This document shows positions 7,438-14,474 of a DNA stretch of 15,222 bases, one piece after another. Source of the stretch: Methylococcaceae bacterium (GTDB lineage: Bacteria; Pseudomonadota; Gammaproteobacteria; Methylococcales; Methylococcaceae). Location of the stretch: NCBI GenBank assembly GCA_028678445.1, contig JAJRDJ010000160.1, positions 1 to 15,222 on the forward strand. Reading direction: 5' to 3'. A model generated the notes under the pieces. That model ran no database searches and was not told the DNA's origin. It saw only the letters and a list, made by a program, of their open reading frames with translations. Position numbers and translations under genes: made by a program. Within the stretch, counting starts at the first letter, position 1; each line of letters begins with the position of its first letter.

Positions 7438-8584
7438 CTATAAAGCCGGGTTTATCCCGGCTTTTTTATGCTGCACAGAAAGCCGTTCATCGCCAAACAG
7501 ATCCATCAGCAAGGGCTCCGATACTGGTGGTTGGAACCGTGTCGTATCCAGCTCAGTCGCGGCGGGCGTCAGGCCCAAACGCCGGGTGCTGCGCAGAAAT
7601 CCTTGACGGATCATGTCTGCAAAAGCCTGGGCCCGGTCTGTCGGATACCGAACTTAGCCAGGTAGACCTTGCCTCCAAGACAGTCAGCCTGCAATCTGAG
7701 TACATGGCCTGTCTGCAGCAGCCTATGAACCTCCAGCCAAGCACTGAATAAATCGTGAAGTTCCAGAGGTTTCCGCAACAGGGTATATCCGGCCCCTTGT
7801 CGCACCGGCTACCCCGGCTTCTGCCAGCACGGTTTCGATTTCACCATCGGTCAGCGCCGGAATGACGGGCGCCACCAGCACTTCACGGGGATTCCTGCTT
7901 CACTCAGCCGCTGTATGGTTAACAGGCGCCGTCGGTGGGCCGCACGCGGTTCCAGGGTACGGGCCAGTTCGCGGTTCGGAGTGGTCAGCGATATCTGCAC
8001 TTGCGGCAGATGGTCCCGCGCCGATTCGCTGAGGATGTCGATGTCGCGCTCCACCAAACCGGACTTGGAGGTCAGACTGACAGGATGCAGGAACTCCTGT
8101 AATACCTCCAGAATCTCTCGGGTGATCCGCCAGCGGCGTTCGATAGGCTGATAAGGATCGGTGTTCGCTCCGAGGGCGATAGGCGCAAGCGTGCAGCCCG
8201 GCTGACTGAGTTCGGCCCGCAGACGACTCGCTGCGTCGGGTTTGGCGAACAAACGACTCTCGAAATCAAGTCTGGGTGAGAGGCCCAGGTAGGCAGAGTC
8301 GGGCGGGCATAGCAATAAATGCAGCCATGTTCGCACCCACGATAGGGGTTCACCGACTGCTCGAACGGGATATCGGGTGGGGTGTTGCGGCTGATGATGC
8401 GGCGGGTTGACTCGACATTCACCGTGGTGCGGAGTGGCGTTTTCTCCGCGGGTTCCCAGCCATCATCGACCCGCTCGCTGCAGGTCGCGCCATAGCGGGA
8501 ATCGGGATTATTCAGCGTGCCTCGGCCCTTGAGTGGAATTCGCAGGGCTTCCTGCGGGTCAGTGTCGAAATTTTCGGTAGCCAT
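7438..8584 (-). pseudogene. Decayed PA0069-family radical SAM protein gene (at least four frameshifts)
   Basis: The conceptual protein is a PA0069/SplB-like radical SAM enzyme of unknown substrate. Segment 1 (8584 to about 8298) holds the N-terminus, with LKGRGTLNNP, DDGWEP and the cluster motif GCEHGCIYC (CxxxCxxC). The frame then shifts by one base. Segment 2 (to about 7882) carries AYLGLSPRLDFE, LFAKPDAA, IALGANTDPYQPIERR and LSEAGIPV. Segment 3 (to about 7805) reads VLVAPVIPALTDGEIE. Segment 4 (to about 7628) reads QGAGYTLLRKPLELHDLF and GGKVYLAKFGIRQTG. Segment 5 reads FADMIRQGFLRSTRRLGL and LDTTRFQPP, ending at a TAG that overlaps the isomerase terminator. Joined together, the parts give about 380 residues, the expected length, so the gene is whole but frame-broken. 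Neighbouring genes are intact, which argues against general sequencing error. Confidence 0.85.
7442..7467. terminator. Bidirectional intrinsic terminator
   Basis: A perfect 9-bp stem (AAAGCCGGG / CCCGGCTTT) with a five-base loop is followed by a run of six Ts on the plus strand, 30 bases after the isomerase stop. It ends the yciB-yciI-bolA-isomerase transcript. On the minus strand the same hairpin is followed by TTTATAG and lies inside the last codons of the radical SAM pseudogene, so it may end transcripts from both sides. Confidence 0.9.
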
Positions 8585-8652
8585 GGTGGATATCGGGTAA
8601 GCCGCCTACCGTCTGGGCCAAGCTTCGCAGCCGCCGAAGGGGGCGAACACCA

Positions 8653-8661
8653 TGATATCAT
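8653..8661 (+). promoter_or_regulatory. Possible extended -10 promoter of aroK
   Basis: TGATATCAT fits an extended -10 element (TGn followed by TATCAT, one base from TATAAT) and would place the transcript start near 8668, about 18 bases before the aroK ATG. No clear -35 hexamer is seen, as is common for extended -10 promoters. The ribosome site of aroK is weak. Confidence 0.35.
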
Positions 8662-8685
8662 CCGGTTTTTTTAGCCTGGATCGGC

Positions 8686-9240
8686 ATGCGACAGTCCACC
8701 AGCATTTTTCTGATCGGCCCGATGGGCGCGGGCAAGAGCACCATTGGCCGGCTGCTGGCGAAAACGCTGGGCGTCGATTTCATTGACAGCGACAAGGAGA
8801 TCGAGCGGAAAACCGGCGTCAGCATCCCGATGATCTTCGAGTACGAAGGCGAAGCCGGATTCCGGAGGCGGGAGGCGGAAGCTATTGCCGAGCTGACGGA
8901 CATCGACCCCATCATTCTGGCGACCGGTGGCGGCTCGGTGCAACTTCCGGAGAATCGCTCGCTATTGAGGGATCGGGGGTTTGTCGTCTACCTGCATTGT
9001 CCGGTCGAGAAACAGCTCGAAAGAACCCACAAGGATACCAATCGTCCGCTGCTGCAGACCGAGAATCCCCGACAGAAACTCATGGAACTGTTCCAGATCC
9101 GTGAACCCCTCTACCGTGAGTTGGCGGACTATATCGTCGATACCGGTCAGGCTTCCAGCCGCAGCGTGGTCCGGCAGATTCTCAGGGCCTACGAACGGGC
9201 GCAAGCAAGACACCATCATCATGAAAACCCTAACCGTTGA
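8686..9240 (+). CDS. aroK: Shikimate kinase
   Basis: A 184-residue cytoplasmic shikimate kinase that phosphorylates shikimate at the 3-hydroxyl using ATP, the fifth step of chorismate synthesis. Walker A is at 11-19 (GPMGAGKST); shikimate-binding Asp34/Asp36 (DSD), Arg60 (GFRRREAE) and the GGG at 81-83 are all present; the LID carries Arg120 (TNRPLL) and Arg139 sits in REPLY. The last codons overlap aroB by 20 bases, and that overlap region produces an unusual natural tail with four consecutive histidines (RHHHHENPNR). Such a tail is not needed for activity and may simply follow from the aroB ribosome-binding and start region. aroK-aroB is a standard proteobacterial pairing. Confidence 0.97.
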   Translation: MRQSTSIFLIGPMGAGKSTIGRLLAKTLGVDFIDSDKEIERKTGVSIPMIFEYEGEAGFRRREAEAIAELTDIDPIILATGGGSVQLPENRSLLRDRGFVVYLHCPVEKQLERTHKDTNRPLLQTENPRQKLMELFQIREPLYRELADYIVDTGQASSRSVVRQILRAYERAQARHHHHENPNR

Positions 9241-10303
9241 ACTGGGAGAGCGGCGCTACCCGATTTATATCGGTCATAATTTGCTGGACCAGCCCGAGCT
9301 GCTGGCCCGGCATGTCGATTCCCGGCAGGTGCTGATAGTGAGTAACGAAACCGTGGCGCCTTTGTACCTGGATAGAGTGGCCCAGGCGTTTGCCGGTCGC
9401 CAGCTCGCTCAAGTGATCCTGCCGGATGGGGAAGCCTATAAAACCATGGATTCGGCCATGCACGTTTTCGATGAGTTGCTGCGGCTGAAATTCAGCCGTG
9501 GCGCGCATCTGATCGCGCTGGGCGGCGGCGTGATCGGCGACCTGGCCGGTTTCGCTGCGGCCAGTTATCAACGCGGGGTTCCTTTCATTCAGATTCCGAC
9601 GACCCTGCTGGCGCAGGTGGATTCGTCCGTAGGCGGCAAGACCGCCGTCAACCATCCGCGTGGCAAGAACATGATCGGCGCGTTTTATCAGCCCAAATGC
9701 GTGATTGCCGACATGGCCACGCTCGCCACGCTGGCTGACCGCGAATTGAGTGCCGGTCTCGCCGAAGTCATCAAATACGGGCTGATCCGTGATCCGGAGT
9801 TTTTCGACTGGCTGGAAGCCCATATCGAGTCGCTGCTGGGCCGGGACCCGGAGGCGCTGGCCCATGCCGTCGAGCGGTCCTGCCGCAACAAGGCGGAAGT
9901 GGTGGCCGCGGATGAACGCGAAACCGGCGAGCGCGCGACGCTCAACCTCGGGCATACCTTCGGCCATGCCGTGGAAACCGGTCTTGGCTATGGGGAGGTG
10001 CTGCACGGCGAGGCGGTGGCCATTGGCACCTGTCAGGCGGCGGATCTGTCCCGGCGTTTGGGCAGGTTGAGCGATGGCGATGTCGGCCGCATCGTGACCC
10101 TTTTCCAGCGCGCTCGTCTGCCCGTCAAACCCCCGCCCGAGCTGGACGCCGATGCGTTCCTGGAACATATGGCCGTCGACAAGAAAAATGTCGAGGGCCA
10201 TCTGCGGCTCATCCTGCTGGAACGTATCGGACGCGCCACCTTGCCCATGCCTGTGGCCACCGAGCCACTGCGGCAAACGCTCCGGGAATACGGACGGAAC
10301 TGA
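9221..10303 (+). CDS. aroB: 3-dehydroquinate synthase
   Basis: A 360-residue NAD- and metal-dependent enzyme that converts DAHP to 3-dehydroquinate, the second step of the shikimate pathway. The glycine-rich GGGVIGDLAGF is at 101-111, followed by IPTTLLAQVDSSVGGKTAVN at 125-144. The three metal ligands line up with those of known enzymes: Glu182 (AGLAEVIKYG), His245 (LNLGHTFGHA) and His262 (LHGEAVAIG). The frame is open further upstream inside aroK, but the ATG at 9221 gives MKTLTVELGERRYPIYIG, the usual DHQS start, and the normal length. Translation is probably coupled to aroK by the 20-base overlap. The next gene, hemE, follows after 80 bases. Confidence 0.97.
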   Translation: MKTLTVELGERRYPIYIGHNLLDQPELLARHVDSRQVLIVSNETVAPLYLDRVAQAFAGRQLAQVILPDGEAYKTMDSAMHVFDELLRLKFSRGAHLIALGGGVIGDLAGFAAASYQRGVPFIQIPTTLLAQVDSSVGGKTAVNHPRGKNMIGAFYQPKCVIADMATLATLADRELSAGLAEVIKYGLIRDPEFFDWLEAHIESLLGRDPEALAHAVERSCRNKAEVVAADERETGERATLNLGHTFGHAVETGLGYGEVLHGEAVAIGTCQAADLSRRLGRLSDGDVGRIVTLFQRARLPVKPPPELDADAFLEHMAVDKKNVEGHLRLILLERIGRATLPMPVATEPLRQTLREYGRN

Positions 10304-10383
10304 GTCGCCGCGCCAGACTCCTGCGCTGCAATGCTGGCGTCTCCCTGCTTCTTACTCGCTTTGCCATTTTCAAGGATTCTCCG

Positions 10384-11460
10384 ATGACCGTTCTCAAGAA
10401 TGACTGTTTCCTGCGAGCCCTGCAACGCCTGCCCGTGGACCGTACCCCCGTCTGGATGATGCGTCAGGCGGGCCGCTATCTGCCTGAATACCGCCGCGTG
10501 CGGGAGCAGGCCGGCAGCTTCATGACGCTCTGCACGACGCCGGAACTAGCCTGCGAAGTCACTCTGCAACCTCTGGAGCGCTATCGGCTGGATGCCGCGA
10601 TTCTCTTTTCCGACATCCTCACCATTCCTGATGCCATGGGGCTGGGGCTGGAATTTGTCGAGGGCGAGGGCCCGCAGTTCCAAAAACCGGTGCGGACCGC
10701 TGAAGACGTCCGCCAACTGCCCATCCCCGATCCCGAGAAAGCGCTCCGGTACGTACCGGATGCGGTGCGGCTGATTCGGCGGGAGCTGGATGGGCGCGTG
10801 CCGTTGATCGGCTTCTCCGGTAGCCCCTGGACGCTGGCCACCTACATGGTGGAAGGGCGCAGCAGCCGAGAGTTCCGCAAGATCAAGGGGCTGATGTATG
10901 AGCAGCCCGAGTTGCTGCATATCCTGCTGGCCAAACTCACCGAGTCGGTGTCCCTATACCTCAACGCCCAGATCACCGCCGGGGTGGATGCGATCATGGT
11001 CTTCGATACCTGGGGTGGCGTGCTTTCCCCCGTGCAATACCGGCAATTCTCGCTCAACTATGCCCGACTGGCCTTGAGCAGCATCACGCGCGAGCGTGCA
11101 GGGAAAAAAATTCCGGCGATCCTCTTCACCAAGGGTGGAGGCCAGTGGCTGGAAGCGATGGCCGCCAGCGGCTATGACGCTCTCGGGCTCGACTGGACCA
11201 CGGATATCGGCGATGCCCGCGCGAGGGTGGGCGACTTGGTAGCCTTGCAGGGCAACCTCGATCCACAGGCGCTTTATGCGCCGATCCCTACTTTACGGGC
11301 CGAAGTCCGGCAAATTCTCGAGCGCTATGGCGAGGGCAGCGGCCATATCTTCAACCTCGGGCACGGCGTCTGGCCGGACGTGAACCCCGAACATGTCGGC
11401 GCCATGATCAAGGCAGTGCATGAATGTAGCCCGGCTTTGCATCGCGGCGGAGCTATCTGA
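10384..11460 (+). CDS. hemE: Uroporphyrinogen decarboxylase
   Basis: A 358-residue cytoplasmic enzyme that removes four carboxyl groups from uroporphyrinogen III to give coproporphyrinogen III in haem synthesis; no cofactor is needed. The active-site landmarks are present: MMRQAGRYLPEYR at 25-37 (Arg27, Arg31), Asp77 in ILFSDIL, Tyr154 in SPWTLATYMVEG, and a C-terminal FNLGHGVWPDVNPEHV segment with the conserved His. An AAGGA ribosome site lies seven bases before the ATG. hemE downstream of aroK-aroB is a familiar gammaproteobacterial order; here damX is absent between them. No convincing terminator is seen after the stop; the sequence changes to an AT-rich patch immediately downstream. Confidence 0.97.
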   Translation: MTVLKNDCFLRALQRLPVDRTPVWMMRQAGRYLPEYRRVREQAGSFMTLCTTPELACEVTLQPLERYRLDAAILFSDILTIPDAMGLGLEFVEGEGPQFQKPVRTAEDVRQLPIPDPEKALRYVPDAVRLIRRELDGRVPLIGFSGSPWTLATYMVEGRSSREFRKIKGLMYEQPELLHILLAKLTESVSLYLNAQITAGVDAIMVFDTWGGVLSPVQYRQFSLNYARLALSSITRERAGKKIPAILFTKGGGQWLEAMAASGYDALGLDWTTDIGDARARVGDLVALQGNLDPQALYAPIPTLRAEVRQILERYGEGSGHIFNLGHGVWPDVNPEHVGAMIKAVHECSPALHRGGAI

Positions 11461-11742
11461 GAGTACCGGTGAAGGGCTTTGCCGCCCATGATTGACGGTT
11501 GTGTCATGAATTATTTTAGCTTCATGGTTACAAGCTTTTATTATCCCTCAACAGCGGTAGTTTCGTAGCCATCACCGAATTGTGGTCAACAGCAAGATTG
11601 AGTTCCGGGACAAGAAATGGCCTCTTGTCATCCCATCAGCTCGATAGCTTGGCCAAGCAACACCGCTCTGTTATTAAAATACATGGCATGGTCACATAGA
11701 ACCGGGTGACAATATAATCCGAATACCTGGGAAAGGTCGTAT

Positions 11743-11767
11743 GTTGTTAATCAAGAACTGTAACAAC
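11743..11767. repeat. Perfect 7-bp inverted repeat (GTTGTTA / TAACAAC)
   Basis: GTTGTTA and TAACAAC flank an 11-base loop. It lies 25 bases after a TATAAT and could be the first stem of a small transcript or an operator. AT-rich DNA yields such repeats by chance fairly often. Confidence 0.35.
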
Positions 11768-11813
11768 CGTAGCGAAAAACCGCAGCTCCCTAGGACATTT
11801 ACCTTGATCTTGA

Positions 11814-11840
11814 AAACCCTAGCGGGTTTAGCAATTTTTT
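11814..11840 (+). terminator. Possible weak intrinsic terminator
   Basis: AAACCC and GGGTTT pair around a four-base loop (TAGC), followed five bases later by six Ts. The stem is short and the T-run is displaced, so function is uncertain. It is the best terminator candidate downstream of hemE, although 350 bases away. Confidence 0.35.
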
Positions 11841-11865
11841 AGGGATAAGGATTATATATGATTGG

Positions 11866-11886
11866 CTGTCCTTATGGTCAGGACAG
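11866..11886. repeat. Perfect 7-bp inverted repeat (CTGTCCT / AGGACAG)
   Basis: CTGTCCT and AGGACAG flank a seven-base loop. No T-run follows, so it is not a terminator. It lies inside a 22-codon open frame (11858-11926) that has AAGGA seven bases upstream of its ATG. An operator, an RNA hairpin or chance are all possible. Confidence 0.35.
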
Positions 11887-11955
11887 ACGGAGATGTAGAG
11901 ATAGCTATATGCAAATTCTAGATTGAAACGGTTCCCACCTTCATCTCTTCACAAC

Positions 11956-12517
11956 TTAATATAGTTTGCAGCTTATTTTATTGACAACGCCTATGTCATA
12001 GTCGTTGTTTATATTGTTGGCGTAGGTCGGATTGGTGAGATTAGAATTAGTAACATCATTGAAGCTTACAGCGCGTCCAGCGTTCAGTTGGTTTTCATTA
12101 AAATCCCAAATTCCATTGACTTCATACGTTGAATATATGCCATATTCTCCTTTGTCTCCTGTGGATTGTTGGAATAAGTTTGACTTGTATTCGAAATGCC
12201 ACCTATTGCCTTTCTTGTATCCTGTGCCATCCATAGCAGCTTCATCACCAGCCCTATCGCGACCATGTCCAATAAAACTAAAATTAGTATATCCATTACT
12301 GTCTCTTTATCTTGGCTGTTATGACAATTTGATGTGTATGATAAGCCCATGAGTGAGCTGTGGCCTCTACCTCTGAAATAAATACGGGATCTGAGGAGAG
12401 CTCAAAGTAAGCCACAAGGCCATAGGATTCAAAACACATCTCTCTTTTCAACTCAGAAGCTAATGCTGCTATGCTGCAGAACCATAAAACAAAAACTATG
12501 ATTATCTTTCTGTTCAT
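11956..12517 (-). pseudogene. Small secreted protein of unknown family, split by one frameshift
   Basis: Two reading frames join into one sensible protein of about 186 residues. Frame 1 starts at 12517 with a clear Sec signal peptide (MNRKIIIVFVLWFCSIAALA, likely cut before SELK) and ends early at 12296 after VITAKIKRQ. Skipping one base near 12304 continues as DSNGYTNFSFIGHGRDRAG to a stop at 11956. The second part is rich in Gly, Asn, Tyr and Trp (for example GNRWHFEYKSN, EYGIYSTYEVNGIWDF) and ends ISCKLY, as in many small exported beta-rich proteins. Cys28 and the Cys near the end could pair. No family is recognised. G+C is about 35-37% in two counted lines, pointing to horizontal origin. 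No slippery heptamer is seen at the junction, so decay or a sequencing error is more likely than programmed frameshifting. Confidence 0.55.
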
Positions 12518-12788
12518 AACTATTCGTGTCGAAGTGAAGAGGAATCGTTAATTCATCGATCAAATACTTGTATAAATTCCATTATACCCCACAAGTTCTA
12601 TCTCTGAACATCGTAGCGGTGTAACCCTATGTAACAAATGTTATAATAGACTTCATATTGGGATTTGCGTTAGCTGTAATCAACCATGATCACGCGGCCA
12701 TACAGGTTGCAGTGCAACTGAAATACTGCGGAGTCCGGATCTTGCGCCATACTACTAGCTCAAAATAACAAAGATAACCGAGTAGTGC
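12518..12788. other. AT-rich intergenic region with repeats and a palindrome
   Basis: No gene is seen. Besides the -10 box above, it holds TGTAAC twice at 12620-12625 and 12630-12635 (10-base spacing, one helical turn), with a related TGTTAT at 12639-12644 overlapping a plus-strand TATAAT at 12642-12647. It also holds a compact palindrome GTTGCA-G-TGCAAC at 12706-12718. These could bind a regulator of the secreted-protein gene, but nothing proves it. No good terminator follows the permease gene. Confidence 0.45.
12581..12586 (-). promoter_or_regulatory. Likely -10 box of the secreted-protein gene
   Basis: A perfect TATAAT on the minus strand lies 63 bases before the ATG at 12517, giving a leader of about 55 bases. 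TGTTCA 18 bases upstream is a weak -35 match. No clear ribosome site precedes the ATG. Confidence 0.4.
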
Positions 12789-14339
12789 TCAAACTTCATC
12801 ATCGGAGGCAAAATCGGCCAACGGACGAACCTCTGCCAATAAGTCTTCCCCACCCGAGGCTGTGACAATTCCCAGGGCCAGGTGGCTCTTGCGGTAGCCG
12901 TAGAGATAATAGAAGACCAACCCGATCGAACCCCACACCGGAAAGACCAGTTGCGCCTCGCTGGGGAGGAAGTAGAAAAGACCGGCGCAGCCGAGCATCG
13001 CGAGTGGGCCGACTATCCAGATAGCGGGAGTGGTAAAAGGTCTGTGGCGATTCTTCTCCTTGACCCGGAGCATCATGACCGCGATGGAGACGACGAAGAA
13101 GGCGAATAGGGTGCCTGAGTTGGAAACGTCAGCCAGCTTGCCAACCGGAAAGAACGCGGCCGCGAAGGTGACGCCCAGGCCGGTGATGAGGGTGACGATA
13201 TGCGGTGTCTTGAAGCGGGGGTGAACCCGGCTCAGGACTTCAGGCAGCAAGCCATCCCGCGCCATAACGAAGAAAATCCGTGTCTGGCCGAATAGCAGCA
13301 TGAGGATGACCGAGGGCAGCGCCAGAAAGGCTGCAAGGCCCAGCAGATTGCCCAGTTTCTCCCAGCCGATTTCACGTAGTACCAGTGCCAGGGCCTCGCG
13401 GGAGCACACCAGCGGATGGGTGCCCGCGTCACTCAGCTGGCGGCATTGTTCGGCGAGGGCGAGTGAACCGGGCGGCAGGCCATGGCCGGCGGCATCAATA
13501 AGGGGTTGCGCGCCAATCGCGCCAATCGCACCGGCCGAAACGAGCAGATAGAAAACAGTGCAAATCCCCAGCGAACCGATCAGACCGATGGGCACGTTCC
13601 TTTGCGGGTTGCGGGTTTCCTCGGCGGCGGTCGAAACCGCGTCAAAGCCGACATAGGCGAAAAAGATCGAAGCGGCTGCCCCAACGGTCCCGGTACCGCC
13701 CAGGGGCAGGAACGGATGGAAATTCTCGCTTTTCATCGTGGGAAAGGCGATCACGATAAAGGCGGTCAGGGCTGTGATCTTGACGGCCACCAGTACGGCG
13801 TTGAAGGTCGCGCTTTCCCGGGTGCCAATGACCAGCAGACCGGTCACGCACAGGCTGATCACCACGGCGGGGAGGTTGATGAGCCCGCCGGCATAGGGGC
13901 CATTCGCAATCAGGGCGGGTACCTCGATGCCCAGCGAATTATGCAGCAGACCCACGAAATAGCCCGACCAACCCACGGCCACCGCGCTGGAGGCGACGGC
14001 ATATTCAAGCACCAGGGCCCAGCCCACCATCCAGGCAATCAGTTCGCCTAGTACCGCGTAGGAATAGGTATAAGCCGATCCGGAGACGGGCACCATGGAG
14101 GACAATTCCGAATAGCAGAGAGCAGCCACTCCACAGACAAAGCCGGCAATGACGAAGGAGATCATCATGCCGGGCCCGGCTTTCTGGGCCGCCTCGGCGG
14201 TCAGGACGAAAATACCGGTGCCGATGATCGCGCCCACACCTAGCAAGGTCAGTTGCCAGGCGCCCAGGGAACGGTGCAGACCTTTCTTCTCTGCCGTCGC
14301 GAGAATGTCATTGAGGGGTTTGACTCGCCAGAAAATCAT
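12789..14339 (-). CDS. APC-family amino-acid permease (cationic amino-acid transporter-like)
   Basis: A 516-residue inner-membrane transporter of the amino acid-polyamine-organocation superfamily, CAT/YhdG-like branch, with about 12 membrane helices. It probably takes up amino acids with protons; the substrate cannot be read from sequence. The helix-1 motif GVGAIIGTGIFVLTAEAA is at 34-51, SSMVPVSGSAYTYSYAV at 80-96, FAYVGFDAVSTAAEETRNPQ at 228-247, and MLLFGQTRIFFVMARDGLLP at 347-366. Between about 281 and 315 it has an extra stretch with two cysteines (299, 312) that typical relatives lack. A purine-rich AGAGGCAGGG sits just before the ATG. It is a single-gene unit, divergent from gloB, with the AT-rich patch directly after its stop. 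Confidence 0.92.
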   Translation of the reverse strand: MIFWRVKPLNDILATAEKKGLHRSLGAWQLTLLGVGAIIGTGIFVLTAEAAQKAGPGMMISFVIAGFVCGVAALCYSELSSMVPVSGSAYTYSYAVLGELIAWMVGWALVLEYAVASSAVAVGWSGYFVGLLHNSLGIEVPALIANGPYAGGLINLPAVVISLCVTGLLVIGTRESATFNAVLVAVKITALTAFIVIAFPTMKSENFHPFLPLGGTGTVGAAASIFFAYVGFDAVSTAAEETRNPQRNVPIGLIGSLGICTVFYLLVSAGAIGAIGAQPLIDAAGHGLPPGSLALAEQCRQLSDAGTHPLVCSREALALVLREIGWEKLGNLLGLAAFLALPSVILMLLFGQTRIFFVMARDGLLPEVLSRVHPRFKTPHIVTLITGLGVTFAAAFFPVGKLADVSNSGTLFAFFVVSIAVMMLRVKEKNRHRPFTTPAIWIVGPLAMLGCAGLFYFLPSEAQLVFPVWGSIGLVFYYLYGYRKSHLALGIVTASGGEDLLAEVRPLADFASDDEV

Positions 14340-14474
14340 GCTGACCCTGCCTCTTGTATTAAATCGTTGAGATGTTCCGGAATATCCCGGGCCAAGCTAA
14401 GTGTACAGTAAGTCGTTTACCGGGCCTGTCGCGCGGCGCACGGACCTTTAACACCATCACTTAATGGAGCCAGA

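Larger units (their letters stand above)
11461..11955. other. AT-rich gene-free spacer after hemE
   Basis: This stretch of about 495 bases contains no reading frame I can recognise. One hand-counted line is 50% G+C and another 37%, against 67% for a line in hemE. Short open stretches on the plus strand look faintly coding (for example one around 11556-11699, and a 27-codon stretch around 11560-11640), but they have no credible starts and no family resemblance. A TATAAT at 11713-11718, inverted repeats at 11743-11767 and 11866-11886, a terminator-like hairpin near 11814-11840 and a 22-codon open frame at 11858-11926 with AAGGA upstream are described separately. The patch may be remnant foreign DNA. 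Confidence 0.6.

Noticed and set aside
9208..9240. Four-histidine tail on AroK as an engineered tag
   Set aside because: It is too short for a tag and arises where the aroB start region overlaps the end of aroK; the surroundings are natural chromosomal DNA.
9230..10276. 348-codon minus-strand open frame
   Set aside because: Antisense to aroB, which is complete with its metal ligands; the composition is that of a shadow frame.
12296..12310. Programmed ribosomal frameshift at the secreted-protein junction
   Set aside because: No slippery heptamer or clear downstream stem is visible; the needed shift is +1 across AAG-A-GAC, which fits a simple indel better.
12084..12350. 88-codon minus-strand frame with a membrane-like helix
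   Set aside because: It overlaps both halves of the split secreted protein. Joining the other two frames gives a signal peptide and a continuous exported domain, whereas this frame ends in a low-complexity polar tail. I prefer the joined reading, but cannot exclude this one.
12032..12352. 106-codon plus-strand frame in the AT-rich patch
   Set aside because: Antisense to the split secreted protein, without a ribosome site or recognisable features.
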